Source: Cardinalis cardinalis
Taxonomy: Eukaryota > Chordata > Aves > Passeriformes > Cardinalidae
Assembly: GCA_014549065.1 (NCBI GenBank)
Contig: JACDOX010000009.1
Coordinates: 2,529,310-2,593,309 of the forward strand
DNA length: 64,000 nucleotides
Direction: 5' to 3'
The position numbers and the translations under genes were made by a program. Shown piece after piece: positions 12,304 to 27,368 of this stretch. How positions within the stretch are numbered: position 1 is the stretch's first letter; each line of letters begins with the position of its first letter. Under the pieces are notes generated by a model. That model saw only the letters and a program-made list of their open reading frames with translations, was not told where the DNA came from and did not search any database.

Positions 12304-15300
12304 ATGGGATCACTCATATGAATGATGTTAATTCTGAGAACACATATATGAAGGACCAGAGCTTTATAATTATTTATAAACCACTCTACTTGCTTGTGTT
12401 CCTGTCTAAGGTCCAGTTCAGCTCCAAATGAGGACTGTGAAGCTGGTTCCACACTACAATCNCCAGGGTCCTGATAGGGCATGACTTTGCACACATTCTT
12501 GCTATTCCAGTTCTGTGTCTTGGCTCATACATGAGATGGAATTTCCGTTAGAAAGATGATGGGTACCAAGCCTATAATTAAATTTCTTTTCATGTAGTAT
12601 AGCTTGTATTCATATGTGACTACAGATAGTGAAAATGCACTAAGCATTACTANAAAAATGTTCCTCTTACCATCAACCCCAAGCTTCTCTACACCAGGAT
12701 ATATGAGAAAATGGACTACATTCAATATATTCAATAACTATATCCAATTTATAACCTGTGTAGTTCTTTAAGTTTTCCATATGGTCCAANAATACATGTG
12801 GAACAACATCCTGCAGTAAGAGAAAGTGAAATATCAGCCCAGTGGAAAGAATCATTTTAACATTTACAGGAGCTTTGACAAGCAGTTGTACCCTAACTAT
12901 TACGGCTTATATGCTTAAATGTTCTACTGCAGAAAAAAAACCCAATCAAGCAAGCAAACAAAATGTAAAAATTGTAATAACCAGATTCTGATAAGAGTTT
13001 CACTGACTCTTTTGAGAGTCCTNTGAATGGTCAGTTCAAAGATAGAGTGTCGTTCTTCTTTTCCATTCAGATACTATCAGGTATTTTGTTTAGTAAAATT
13101 CCTTTTGCTGCTGCAACATTAAATCCCAAATCAACTGATTTAAAGAGCAGTCAGTATTCCACTCTTTGAGGATTGTATCTGAAAAAAAAAAATCCCACTT
13201 AAATGAATTGGTTCTTATAAAACAAGGTTCAGAAAAGCCTTTTAAATTTATACTTTGTAAGAGCATTACTGTATTGTAATATTTGAATGCTTACCTTGCA
13301 GCAGTTTTATAATCACATAAACACTCCTGGAAGTATTAGAATCAATCATTATGGTTACAGNTCTGTTGATTGAGGCACATTCAGCATCTGAATCCATTTC
13401 CAGGAATAATGATATCAGAATCCAGTATTACTCCTACCCAAGCAGAAGTGTCCATAAATTCTGACTGCAAATATGAACAACAAAGCCCATTTTTTAAAAT
13501 AAGGGGTAAAAAATGCACAGTGCTTTGAGGCAATAACTGATGCCACTAATACACATGTGGACCTCTGAGTGTCAGTAGAGCCTTTAACAGAAACAAAGAC
13601 AGCAGAATTGAGCCGATGAGTCCATCTGCATTACCAGCTGGTAACTGGAAGAGGGGAGCACAGGGGTTTGATTTTTTTGTGATCTATTCTAGTTCCAACA
13701 TCACAATCCACATTTATTCTTCCCCAGCTGTGAGATTTTTGTGATTTTCTGGCCACAGTATCTGCTGCTCATGTGCAGAGAGCTGGCTCCTGAAAGAACC
13801 TGCACCCACNTTATGAGTGTTATGGATGATTGCCTATTGCAACATCCTAGTTATAGATCAAAGACAATTTGTTCACAAAAGAGCATCTCCTCTGCTATAA
13901 ATCATCACATGGAGTGTTTTTAATAGAAGCTGTGCAAAGTGATGTATTTGTCCTTTGGGTGATGNAAACAGCTGAGGTTGAGGACAGTCTTGCTGCATTT
14001 ATCCAGGCACACAAAGGCACACCTGTGTTCATGTAAGGACTGTAACTTACTCCAGTCTAGTGTAGAGCAGTGAGGTGATCTTGGCTATGTAGCAGCTACA
14101 TGGTTTGTCTTGGGGAAAATTCATACATCTTTTGCAGGTTCTTACATAGTATCCAGAACAATTGCAAGTGCTCTATGTGCACATAGAGATAATGCAAGAT
14201 CATTCTTTGCTCAGACTGAATTCAATTAACTGCTCAGCCTGAGTGAAGGGGCGAAACCTGGTTGAGTGAAGTAGAGGATGGGGAGAGGGGAAAATTAAAT
14301 TTATTTGCAGCAACTTTTTTCAAAAGCATTTGTTTGTTAGTTCCATGTNGCACTGTCTCAGAATAAATGTAAACAGTGTACCATGACACACCACAACGCT
14401 GAAGTTACTGTGTGTCAGAACTATTTCTGTGCAGCTACNTTATTTGAAAAGTGTGTATTAATGTTACTGGAAAGATCATCAGAATACATTTTAAGNGAGA
14501 TTTAGCCAAAAAGAGGAAATCTGTTCTGGCTTCCTTGATGAAAACAGGTTTTAACTGAAGGGATGTGATGTAGCACTCAAAATTGAGAGCAAATGTAAAT
14601 TTCTATAGTATGGACAACCACTGACTTTTTAACACTGTTTCCACGAAGTTTAAACTTGCCAATGACTTGAAGACCTGATCTTCCACACTCTCAAGGCTCT
14701 CAGTGATTTATGTGGACCACAGGGCTGATAAGAAATGCTTGAAGGAATTGTTAACCTTTCCTACCCTCTCCTACAAATGCTCTTAACTCTCCATAGAATA
14801 AAAATATACTCTGCTAAACTTTAATAGATTAAGATCCTCAGGCCTTGCTGAAGACATGACGTTAGTATGAAATGTTAGTTGCATCCACTTCACTCTGCAG
14901 GAGGGCAGACATTGTACTCAGCTTTGTTACAGCTACTGGTGTTCTGTGCTGGGTGGCTGGGTCGTGTTAGTTCGGACACAGGCTGGGCAAGTTAATAGTG
15001 CCATTTCTGCATCACANGATACCATCAGATTGATCAAGACTTGCTGAAGTACACTCACTGTGGGAAATNATGTTGTCTTGGGTAGCTGAATACATTAGTT
15101 CTCAATTATTTTACACCTGTGCCAGGTNAATAATAATAAATGGATTTTGTACCTGGCTGAGAATGTTTATGCCACTTTTGCAAGACTGAGCCAACATCAG
15201 TTTAGATTAAAGATTCTTGACCAAAAGTTAGTAAGGACCTTTCAACTCCCCCTATTTCACATCAGGAATATTAATTTTTAGGGTTTGTGGAGCTCCAGTG

Positions 15301-18300
15301 CTGTCACATGCTGTGGAATGAACGTTGAGATTAAATAGTTTTCTAAAGATAGAAACACTGACAGTGTGCTAATATTTCCACTGTACCTTTGCAGAAGNTG
15401 ACAGTGTCCTTGCACGACTGCATCACAGCATCATTAGATTAAAGCCTGCCTGGCTGCTTTTATTCCTTTTTCTCTTCTGAATCTCTAATGTTGTGTCCTC
15501 CTTCAGGATTCAGTGCTGCCTTGAGTTGGTTTGTCTCTTTGCCCTGTGGAGTGCTATGCAGCCCTGTTTAGTGTCTTAAGGAGTTTGTGTGACTGTGAGT
15601 CAAACACTGCTATGCTTGCAGCATAGTAAAACGTGCTGTAGATGACTGGGTTTACACCTCAAGGAAGGCAGCTTGGTGTGATATTCACATTGCCTGACTG
15701 GAGGTGCTGAAGGTGGTCTGTAGCTCCATGGTGACTTCAGCTGGAATGGCTGCAAGGTCCAGTCCCCATTCTTGTGCTGCCCCCCTCCCTGCATGCTGTG
15801 TCTGGCCTTGCCCTGTCCCACACCAAGCTCTTTTGGCACTCTGAGATGNTGAAACCCTACCATGGCAACAGAATGAGAAAATTGGTTCATGCCAAGAGAC
15901 AGGGGAATTTCACAGTCAAAGCAAAGGAGGGGATAAGGCCATGCAGGTGGGACTATAAGGACACAGAAGGAGCCTTTTGTTATCTGACAGCTGTGGGACA
16001 GACCCAGTGGTCCCCAAAAGCTTGACCAAGTTCAGAAGGTAACATCTCTGAGGGTCTGCCTGGTCAGAAGGGAGAGATGGGCCCTGCAAGGGGGATTGGC
16101 AGCNCAGCAGCTCTTCTGGTGGGCCAGAGCCCATCTCTCCATGTGGTGCCAGAAGGTGCTTAAGGCATCTACACTAAAGACTCCAGGTGCCTACACTGCT
16201 GATTATTGCTCACCCTTCTCTCTTTCCCATTACAGTCATTTTAACAAGCTGGTGACCCCAGCAGATTCAGAAATGACAAGCAGAAAAAATTCTCAGTTCA
16301 CTGATCATAAACTTGCATAAACTTGCTTGTTATTCAGCATTCCTTTGTGTTCAGCCTCTTCTAATCCCAACATCTAAAACAGCATCTGCAGAGAACAGAG
16401 NTGAATGAGGCCTGAGGGGGTTGAGACCAGCTACTTTCACTTTGATTCTCTTTCCTTTGTACAGTAGGGAGATGACTGACATATCACCATGCTTGACTAA
16501 AGATGAAATTTTCTGTCTTGANTGACTCAGGAAAAGAAACTAAATTGTCTAGGTGACTTCTGACCTTCTGTGGCTCTCTAAATTACTAGGAAAATATTCC
16601 TGTTGTTAGGTATTCGTTGATTTTATTTAGTGCAAATACCTGGATCAGTTAATTAATCTGGGTTAATTGAGCATGTACACCTTGAGCCTGCACAGACTGC
16701 GTGGTGGAGCTGCAGCCTAACACAGCAGTCTAGGTTTAGATCTATTTGACCTACAGATCTTCTTTTGTCCTGTCACTTGCTCTCCTGTGACANATTTGTG
16801 GAGAGAGGACCTGAATATCCAGGCAGTAGCTCCTCCAGGGACACTCAGGTCCACAAAGCACACATTCACCTGTGTACAGGAGTCTGTGAGATCAAACCCA
16901 AGGAATATTCTGTGGAGTGCTTTATTCTGCAACAGCTCTAACTCTAACAGCTGATAGCCACTTGCTGCATACCCTGAAGCAGTAGATTTCTTTGCACTTT
17001 ATGTTAGCCTTTTAGTTAAACATATCTTAATTGAAAATATTCAAAGTCATTCTTCGTCTTGTGGTACTTCAGCAGCAAATCTCTTTAATCTCTAGGTTTT
17101 CTAGCCAGCAACAGTGACAAGGGGGCATGTAGTTAGTTTAGAAGGCCCAACTCTCTTTATTTTGAATTCTGTCACTTCAGGCAGGACCATCCTTCTTGGA
17201 GTTTCTGGACAGAAAAATTTCAAATGCAGCTAATCTCTCAGGGTACTCTGAGAAAATCCTTAAGGCTTTTCACCCACAGCATACAACAAGTGGGCAGATT
17301 TATATTTATTAACCTTTGTTCCAAATTCTCATAAAGTATTTAATTGGCTTGAAATTATCATTATGATCAAGTAGAGCAGAAACACTCTGCAGCATGCCAC
17401 TGAACAAAGGGACTATTGCTGTTATCTGGTGGTCTCCTTTCATAAGGGCACATTTCAGAATACCTTCCTATTCTGGGAACGTGGCTCACCAGGGGAGTGA
17501 CCCGGGGTTACTGGGTTACAGCTACNGGAGTAAGTGTCAGTGTGCTCTCAGTGTCGAGATTCCAGCAGTGCAGCAAGAGCTTAACACGATGAGGGAACTT
17601 CAGCTTGAGTTTGCCCTACACCAAGGAGTGAGTGTAGTACTGTGGTGTGTGGTGATTGAGCTCACATCACTCTGAGCACGGCCAATAACAGCCCTTGGGC
17701 ACCAGGTGTTGGCAGATACTGGTTTAAGGATGAAAACAGTCTGGCTGTGACTGGAGCCAGCATCCTCACGTTGCCATCAAAAGAACATTCAAGTCTGTCT
17801 TTNGCTAAATCCTGGTGTACCTTCAGCAATACATCAGTGTTTGTTGCTGCACCTGGTTCTTCTGTGTCTTTGTTTCATCCCTCTTTTCTCCAGTGAGGGA
17901 GAAAACTCACAGTGTATGATGGAAGCATTTAATGATCCCATCATGGTTTCAAGGCAAGAGCCCATCAGAATGAATCATGCAAATGGTTGTGACAGGATAG
18001 CCTATTGTCAATATTGCTGGGCTTAAATTCCTCACTGTTCACTTTAGTCCCTGACAAGAGGAGATTCTTCACAGCAAGTCTGTAGGCCAGCAACATGCTA
18101 GGCTTCTCACCTCTTGGCTCAGCTGTGAGATGTTTCCCTAAAAACACTTCCTCGTTGGTCTNTTTATTGTCAGTGTTTACAATACAAACCCATTCTTGAA
18201 ATCTTGTGACATTGAAGTATAACAGCTNACATTTCTGCATTTTTTATATGTACTGTTTATATAGTAGCTTCATATGTATTCTTTATGTTAATATTCTTGA

Positions 18301-21300
18301 TATTCTTTTGAGTACCTAATTAAAATAATTTTAAATATTCTTCTTGTTTAATGCTGCCAGAGTAAAGTGTGTGGGAAGTTACATAATGCCACCTAAAAAA
18401 CAGTCACACAAGCCAAAATAATTTTAAGGGTATTTGACTGATTTCTGGANGAGTATTTTTGTTAGTCATTTGGACACTTGCATCTTAGATTTACCTTTCT
18501 AAGATAGGCCTAAGAGGCAACCTCTGCTTCTGATTTAGTTCAAGATCTGCAAGGGACAAAANAGGAGAATGAAGAGGTCCTACACAGGGCTGCTCCTCAG
18601 CGATGGCAAATGTGTGGCTTTTCAGACTGGTCCATGTGCCAAAATGTAATTTCATAAAGTTACCATGATAGCTTTTGCCCAGAGGTTTCATTGTCTCTTA
18701 AAATNTGTATTGTTTGCATTCATTTCAGCTCCATTCTTTGCAATGCAATTGTCAAAGCAGAGCTTACTCCCCNGTGGGGCTGGTATAATTGTGCTCCTCC
18801 ACATGCACCAAGCTCTCTGAAGCTGCTAGTGTAGGCTCTGCTACTGCTGTTCCAAAAAGGTTCCTCAGATTCTCTCAGTGCTGAACGTATTTATGTTTTC
18901 AGATGTGAACTTGATATTGTCTGAGTAGAATGTGTGCAGCATAACATAGAAATGTCTCTGCGCAGGGTTTAGGAGGAGGCAGGAGCCCCTCAGCCGTGTG
19001 TGTGCTTTTATTACAGAAAACCAAGATGAAGTTGTACTGTTGAGTCGTCTGTTACAGCTGGTTTAATTTGTACTTTGTTTTCCTGTTTTAAGTGCCTGAT
19101 GATTTTTTTGTCAAGGAGGCAATGGTTTCATTGTTATAAGGCATACTTAGAATTCTGTACTTGTTACCTGTTCTGTAATAGAATATTTTTGCAATTTATG
19201 TTTGTAAATAAAGACTTACTAGGCATAATGATGGTGGGTTTTTTCTTTTGTGAATTCTTGAGACTAAACAACAAAAAATATGTCTCCTGAGGCAGCAGCA
19301 AATAAAATGCATTAGTCTGAATCCTCTAAAACAGTATTAGCAACTGACAGTAGAAATGTGGACAGTTCCTTAAAATTGTGCAAGGAAAAAAGCAAGCTGT
19401 GCTTAAAGGCAAGTATAGGGGATTGGGGCACTAGTGCATGTGTAAATATCTGTTGCTTAAATGGTACCTTCAAGTGATTTCAGTCTTTTCTGTTCTCGAA
19501 TGGCAACATAATTAACCATCTTCTTTTGTTACTTCTAATGACTTGAAATACTTCCAAAAATTAATTATTGAAGAAACANCAAACATGGAAAGGAACCAAA
19601 CAAGAAAACACAATTGTTACCATCTTCNTCTGAAAATCTCTCTTAAATTTGAAAACAATGTCTAAAAATAACTAAACATTTCAAAAACAATGTTTAATGG
19701 AAAATGTTTAAACAACAGATGCAAAAAGTTTCTATACAAAATATTGACCATGAGTACATGTCTGATAGATGTGTATCTAGTAGATTACTGTGCATATTTT
19801 AGGCACTTATATTGGGATTTTTTCTTAATATAGGTTTTGGTTATATACAAAGATTGAATTTAGTGAATGAATTTCAAACAGATAGAGTTTGGAGAAAGAA
19901 TTTTCCCTCCAAGCATTTACTTTTTACTTTTGGGCAGGAAGCAGTCGTANAACTTCTGTGCCACTTACTGCAACTTCTCCAAATAGAAGCTGACTGNCTC
20001 GTTAAATCAGGTCAAATATGTACATGCAGCTGTTTTGTGAGGAGGACTATTATCCTTTAGGGCCCTCTAGGGACTGAACTGCAATTGCCAAATTTTATTG
20101 CAGANAGAACAGAGGTTTAGAACTGAAAGCTTTTATTTGGCCTCATGGACCATCAAGTGGCTTCTGCCTGAAGATTAAGATCTGGATCTTTGTGGCCTAC
20201 CTCCTTCCCNCAGTGCATGAGTTTTTCACTGATGATCAGAACCAAAGGTTTCCTTTGTTTTCTGTGCTGGCAGCTGGAATAGCATATATGAGTGATGCAG
20301 ATGCAAATGTGTCCCCATAATCAGAGCAGGTTCTAAATCAGAAGTGTGATTTCTGCTGAGGAAAGTGTCTTAGATTGAGCTTAGCCATCTCAANTATTTA
20401 CAAACAGCCAAATGTTGAAAGAGCAGCACTGCCAGGTGATTTGGACTGCTTGGCCCAAGTACAGCATAGCTGAGTGCGGCCCCAGACAAAGCATTGCCTT
20501 GTTGTCATTTGCTGTTTAGAAGGGGAGCAGTGTGGGAAAAGTCAGCTGGACAAGAGGAGAACGGGAGGGAAGTGGTTGTGCACTGAGGTTGTGCCTGTCC
20601 TNCAGTCATTGTACCTCTGGACCACACCAAGCTCAAACCATGCTCCTAGGGCCGAGCACCTACCACCAAGATGACNCTCCTGCTGTGGGAAACACTTGGT
20701 CACTGTGTTAGAAGGGCTTTAGAAGGCATGTTTCCAGGAGCAATTATATGGTCCAAGACCAGGCTAGGTTTTCCTCTTGCCTCTGTTAAGCAGAAATGTC
20801 ATGGGAAGATTTTGCAACATGAGGGCACTGGCTTAATCCAGAAGAAATGCATGGCCAAAGTCCACAAGCTAAAAGAAGCCATGGCAGTAGGCTAGGAAAT
20901 CACAGCCACAGCCCAGCCAGCAGCTGGAACAATACACAAATGGGCTGAGGAAGACATCAGCCTTTTAAAAGGTAAGGAGAGATTGCCTCCTTCTCAAGGA
21001 TCCCAGTATGCCCNTGTTCTGGTAACTAAATGTGCCTGAGTTTTGAGGTTCATGGCTGAGTTTTAGCTTGCCTCTTCCATCCTGGATCAAGTGTCTGCAT
21101 CATCCTCACTTCTGCACCAGAGCAAATTAATACTAAATAGGAATGTTAAGGTCTCGTGGCCGCTGCAGACTGATAGATGGAACCATCTGGTTAATGGAGA
21201 TACCATAATGAAGGCATTAGTTCTTAAGTGTAGCACTGCAGATATTTTATCATGTAAATGGAAAAAAAGAGACCCCAGTGAGGACTGAATTTAAGCTGCT

Positions 21301-24300
21301 GTCTGTTTTGTACAGCACAGGCAAGCAAAGCTGAATTAGTCCAGGAGCTCACAAACTGCTGCTGTCATCAGAGAAAGAAATGCTGGGTGTGCTGGGAAAA
21401 TTATATAAGCATTAGAAATAGAATAACTTTCATATTTGAAACTACTTTTATTAGGTAATTTGGGAGACTGTTAAGGCAGAAATATTCTGACTGAATTTTA
21501 AGCACAGTGGTGTTTGTGTAAATCCAACCCTGCAGGGACATTGATTCTTTTTGTTTAGCTTTTAATCTTTGTAAGAACAAAAATTGCTCTTTTAATATGT
21601 GTAGATTTTTAAAAAAGTAAAATCACTCAGTAAAGGTCCTTCAGTTTNAACTGCTCCTTTAATATTGATAGTTTCTCTTTAACAATATGCAAAAANTTTT
21701 GTGAGCCCAGGCAGGACAGCAGGAGTGGGCTGCAGTCTCCCACTGTGTGTGCACAGAGCCCAGCCACAGCTCCTGCCTCTGGGCTGCTACCAGCCTCACC
21801 CTCAGGTTCCTGCCTGGAAGGTGGAAATGATGCTCTGAATCATCTGTAGTAGAGGAAGGAGTTGGGGTGGGTGGTAGCATGCTGCCTCAGTAAATGTCCT
21901 GAAGTTGGATTATGACATAAAACAGAAGCAAAAGGACTCCTCTCTAGCTAGATTTTAAATTAGTTTGTTCTCTTAAAAAAAAAAAAAAAGACAATGATGT
22001 TCTCTGAGGCATTGGAGTAGAAGAGTCAGAGACAAGGTTTAAGATACTCTGGATAGGCTTGTGTGTGATACATCATGGAGAAAGGTTATGAAGGAAGAAT
22101 GAGGGGTTTTGATTATTAAGTGGCAGAGGGAGTGACTTAAATGGAAGATTGTAGTAGTCTGACATTGAATTCACCGTTCCCCATCAAATGCTGGTGTAAA
22201 ATAACTGTGTTTTAAAAAGCCAAACATGTTGAAGCACAGAATGGGNGAGAGTGGGAGGCACCTCACCTTGCTCAAAGCTGAGTGACGTGACAGGAGGAAT
22301 TAGCCTGAGACTCATCTCATCACCCACAGTCTCCAGTTCAAGGTAGGGAGACTTATGCCAAGCTCCCTGGTCCTTAAGTACAGGAGGCTCCTTCATAGTC
22401 AGAAATTTGTATATAAATGTCTACATCATAAACCCCTACATTTACTAGATGAGTCCCATCATGTCCTACACTTTCCCTTTTACATTGAATATTTTTTTAA
22501 CAGTGCCTGAATCATAGAGCTCTGAACTCTGTTGGCCCTGTATTACAGCTTTGCTGTAATACAGATAATAATTTCTAGGATGAAATCTCTTTTTCTGAAT
22601 ACANTTAACATCTTTCAAAGAGTCTAAANCAGAAACTATGAGAACATTAACTTAGAGCATTTTTCAAGTTCATCTTACTTGCAGTGCATTAAAGTGAAGT
22701 GACAACTGAGGTATGACATGAAGTAATTATACTGATTGTGTTGTATGTGCTCTGCAGGAGCNGAATGATTTGCTGAGGATATTAATTTCAAAAGTCAAAC
22801 AGCAAGAGATCAGCTGAGATGAAAGATCACTGCAAAGTGACCTCAGACTAGGGGGAAAGAAAAAGAAAAAGAAGGGAGGGAAGTATGGCTAAGATNAAGA
22901 GTTCAATGCTGTACAGTCGAGCAGAGAACTGAAGCAGATGCATTTTCACACCAAAGGTGGTTTCCATGGAACTGACTGCAGGTGTCATCACTTCAGAGTC
23001 ACCACTGTGGATTCCATTTATAGTCATGGAGAGAAGTGGAGTATAATACAATGGCTTGTTTTAGGTGTCTAAATTAGCTTGTGTAAATCCTGGATTCTCT
23101 GGTTTATAGAGGGAGTGTAGAGTAGCTGGGCCATCATGTTCAGTGTGCTGGCCTGCANGTCAGTGTTTCACTGTGAGGGATTGGGTGAAATGCAGGTGCA
23201 ACCCCAGACTGAGCTACCACCTTCCTTATTCATACACAGCCATGACCAGAATGAGGCCTGATCATTACCTTGAGGCATTACACCTTGGGAGCAGGGAAAT
23301 AGTAGCTAAGTAGGAGACTATATAAACATCCCTTAGAGACAGCATATAATGAGATCAGGTTGATAAGGATTCTCTGAAAGAGAATAGGTATAGATTAACC
23401 TTTGTGAGTAACCTAGTGAACTTAATTTCTTTGACTCTAAAACAATTTTCATAGTCACAAAAAGTTAATCAGAATGTAAAAGCTCTTTATCAAATGCTCA
23501 CTGTTGAAATCAGTATTGGATTTGTGTACTCCAACTGCTGTGCAGCCCTGAATAGACACATTAAAAGTGGTTTAATCCGATTGTACTTTGGCTTTAGCTT
23601 AGTTTGTCAATCTAGCAGTGCAAGTCAAACAGCTTTCACTTAGGGATTTTCACTGCTTCCCTTGGATAAATTNATTAGCAAGGCATAAAGTAACTGTGAG
23701 TCTGAGGCACTCTGGGAGCCATGGAGATCTTCCTGATGGTGCTAGAACCTGGAGGTAAGCAACAGTAANCTGGAGGCCAGCTCTCTGTGACACAACGCTA
23801 CAAAGAGAATGTCATGAAGCTTGACTAGACAGTATTCATTGAATCTGAATACTCACACTCAGAGAAGAGGTAAGCAGNAGCAAAACCATGATTTTGTGCT
23901 AACAGGGACACCCCCCACATCCTCTTCCTTAATATGTTCCACATGGCTTCATATGTCATTTGTCAGAAAAAGTGTCAAACATCTTTAGCTTCACTAAAGT
24001 GTTAACTTGACCAAAAAAANCCAATGTTCTGGCACACCAAGACCAAAACAAAAGGCTGGAATCATCAGGGGTATCACTGCTACTGACTCACAGGCTTTGT
24101 GCAAAAACTCCCTGAGCTGAAGGCCCTGGGCTCAAGGGTTCTGAACACATGTCCGAGGGTCCCTGGCCCTTTGTGGTTTTGGCTGCTAAGGCTCAGTCTG
24201 TACTGAAGAAAANCTTGGCCTATCCAGCCAGGGTGCCTTCTGTAGTCAGAAACAGGCCCTAAATCCCATCTATCACTGTGCTGCTGTGCCCCCTGCCCCG

Positions 24301-25690
24301 TACCCCCCAACAGCAGAGAGACAGTTTGAACAAGAGGTTTAAGGTTTTGGCAGCAAAAGTGAGTGAAAAGATCACCTTATTTACTGGTTAAGGTTGTATC
24401 CTTGCATGGCACCATTAACTGCATCAGTACTCTGGCCTGTGCAGCACNGGCACTACCCACAAGTGATAGTGAGAACAGGCACCAAGTAATTCATGGCCAT
24501 CATCTTTTCTCACTTTCCACACACCTGGAAATGAGGTGAGACATTGCAGTTTCAGATGGAAGGATGCCTTTTTAGGGAGCTTTTCAGCTTTTATGTAGTG
24601 GAAGAAGACAGCAATCCCTGGCATTCTCTATGGCAAAGCACTTAGTCCTATATTATTCCCTCTCTGAAATGGGGACAGTAAGCTTGGTCATCTCCCAGTA
24701 GTGTCATGGGAGTAGATAGTACATCTTGAAGGCTATTTATGTCCTGTATGATGGAGACCATGCATGACCTGCAGACAGACCTGCAGTATTTCCTGTCCCT
24801 AAAAATGGCAGTTTATCTCTTGCTGCTGTTTCTCACACAGGTATATATGTCTGGCTATGACATAAAGCACAACTGGACAGTTTAGACATTCAGTACTATT
24901 ATTATGAAATTTAAATTACAAAGATAGAAAACATCAAAACATCGGGAGACAATTTAACCTTTTTGATCAGCCTTTCTCCTGCATTTTCTTACTATTAATT
25001 TTAAACCAGAAGTGCTTCTTTAGTCCTTTAGTAATCACCCATCTCCAAGAAGAGAAAATACTCTTGCAAAACTAATAAATGAGAATCTATTTGCAAAGCT
25101 ATTTATTTATGCGCCTGGCACTTCAGGGTGCTTGGAGGGTAATCTCAAACTGTGAGCTCTGCACTGTGTAAATTTAGAAGCGATTTTTCTAAATGTCAAG
25201 TATTTATTACATGAAAAAAACATTTGGAGTGTAGAGCAGGTCCCCAGTGATATACAGTGCATTTGGGGATGGGCTTCTTGGATGAACAGAAATAATATTT
25301 GAGAGATGAAAAGCAAATCCTCTATCTGAAATTGCTTTGTGTGCATGGAAAGGAGCTGAGCAAAGGTAGAAGACCAGTTCAATACTTTGTTTTGTCTCAT
25401 GCATAAAATAGTGGTTTTCCAAACCTTATAACCTTTACACAAATCTGTCTTTTCTCATTCTGCAGCACTTCAACCACCTCTGCTTCTCTTTCTTACCCTC
25501 GTAACAGCTCCAGCACACTCCAGTCAGACCACAGAATGCAGAATTCCTTAATGTAGGTTTTTACCCACATAATGCCTTACCTTAAACATACGTCAACATA
25601 TCNCTAAGTGTGAAGCAGTAAAGTACAACTCTCCAGCTGGAGGCTGATGATATGGAATACAAAGGACGCTGATCTATTGTGAGAAGCCTG
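12304..25690. other. Intergenic DNA between ST8SIA6 and the repeat cluster
   Basis: About 13 kb with no exon set, RNA gene or mobile element that I can support. It includes poly-A runs (for example 21976-21990) and a purine-rich patch at about 22850-22880. Open frames are short and lack family motifs. Confidence 0.5.
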
Positions 25691-25699
25691 TGATGACTG

Positions 25700-26890
25700 T
25701 TGTTTCACATGGAAATTTGAGAACCATCAGAAGCAAGGGAAGGAAAAATTGAAGGTGGCCTTACAACGACATCAGCCAGCTCCCTCAGCCCTCAGTGGCA
25801 CATCATCTTGGGGCTCAGGGGTTTATGTAGGCCCAGTTTAAGTGTTCTCTGACCTGATTGTCTTCCACCATGGTACAACCTTCTCTCTCCAATCTTTCAC
25901 ACTGGTGTCTGGGGATTCCTGAATTTTGTCTTTTTAGCAAAGGCTGAGGTGAAGAAGACATTAAGTACCTCAGCATTGTCCATGCCCTGCAGCACCAGAA
26001 CACCTGCCCCTTGCAGCAGCAGATGCGCATTTTCAATAGTCTTCTTTTTACCCCTTATGTATTTATGGAAGCTTTTCTTGTTGCTCTTGATATTTCTTGC
26101 CAGAATAAATTCCATATGGCTTTGACTCTTTTCTAACCATGTCTGTTTGCTCAAAAGGTGTCTCTACATTTATCACAGGTTACCTGACCCTAATTCTACT
26201 TTCTGCATACTTCATTTTGAGGTCTGAGTTCTTCCAGGAACTCCTTAACAGTCCACACAGGCCCCCAACATTTTTGCTTGACTTCCTATTCTTTAGGATG
26301 GATTGTTCTTAAGCATAAGGAAGGTGATTGTTGAATATCAGCCAGCTTTCTTGGACCTCTCTTCCCTTTAGGCTTTTATCCCAGGGGACTCTTTTAAGTG
26401 GATCCCAGAAAAAACCAAACTCTTCTCTCCTAAAGGCCAGGGTTGGGATCTTGGTCTTTGCCCTGCTGTCTCCTCTCAGGATACTTAACTTCACCATCTC
26501 TTGGTCACTGCAGTCAAGGCAGCCTTTGACTCTCACATCCTCAGAGAGCCTTCCCTTCTTTATAAGTGGGAGCATCTCTCCCTGCTGGCTTCTCTGTCAC
26601 TTGGGTCTGGATGTTTTCATCAATGCCTTCTAGGAACCTCCGAGGCTGTGCTCTTCCTCCAGCAGATATTGGTGTGGTTACATTCTGCTGTGAGGACCAG
26701 AGCCAGAGAATGGGAGGCTGTGAAAGGCCTCATCTACTTGTTCTTCCCGATCAGAGTAGATACCTTCTACATCAGACACCTTCTCCATGGAGGTACTGAT
26801 ACCTTGGGCTGGGACTGCTCCATCTGTCATTCCACAGCAGCCTGCCCTGTTCCCTGGGTAGGGGAGGTGGGATGGTCCCTGGTGGTTGAG
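25700..26890 (-). mobile_element. CR1 LINE ORF2 internal fragment (endonuclease end to start of RT)
   Basis: Read on the minus strand from about 26890 downwards, the translation passes through typical CR1 ORF2 landmarks with some frameshifts: the EEQVDEAFH region, RRFLEGIDENIQTQV, EDVRVKGCLDCSDQEMV, RVPWDKSLKGREVQESWLIF, then LARNIKSNKKSFHKYI, NAEVLNVFF, NQVREHL, and a degraded form of the segment where the reverse transcriptase begins. It is an old, inactive and internally truncated copy. Both ends are approximate because divergence is high there. Confidence 0.85.
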
Positions 26891-27368
26891 TCATTCCCTG
26901 TCAGCCCATGTGGGGAGCATCTACAGTCCTTGTTCATCTGGTGACAGTAAGTCAAGGTCTGTGGATAGAAGTGCTATGTTTCATTAGTCCATCTAATCAA
27001 GTTGGGGAAAATTACAAACTTGCATCTGAAAGTTTTTCTTCATGTCTGAAAGAAATGCTGTGAAGTTCAAAGCAATTGCTCCAAATTCAGTTAGGTACAT
27101 AGGGGCTCTACTGCCTACAGAGGAAAAGGCAGTTAGAGAATTATGGGTTAAAGAACAAGAAAAGCTGAAAACATATCCTGCAAAGGACATAGAGAGACAA
27201 GAGATTTACAGCNTGTGAGGAAAGTAGAGAGGTTAGTGGTGAGTATAGCAGCTGCATGATGTACACACGAAGAAATCCCAAAAAACAAACAAAAAAACTG
27301 CAACAAGCCNTAGAAGCCAGAAAAATGAAAATGCTGATTAGACACAAAGATATTTTTGAAACACTTTA
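26891..27368. other. Unassigned sequence between CR1 fragment and LTR
   Basis: No coding or repeat signature recognised. Confidence 0.4.
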
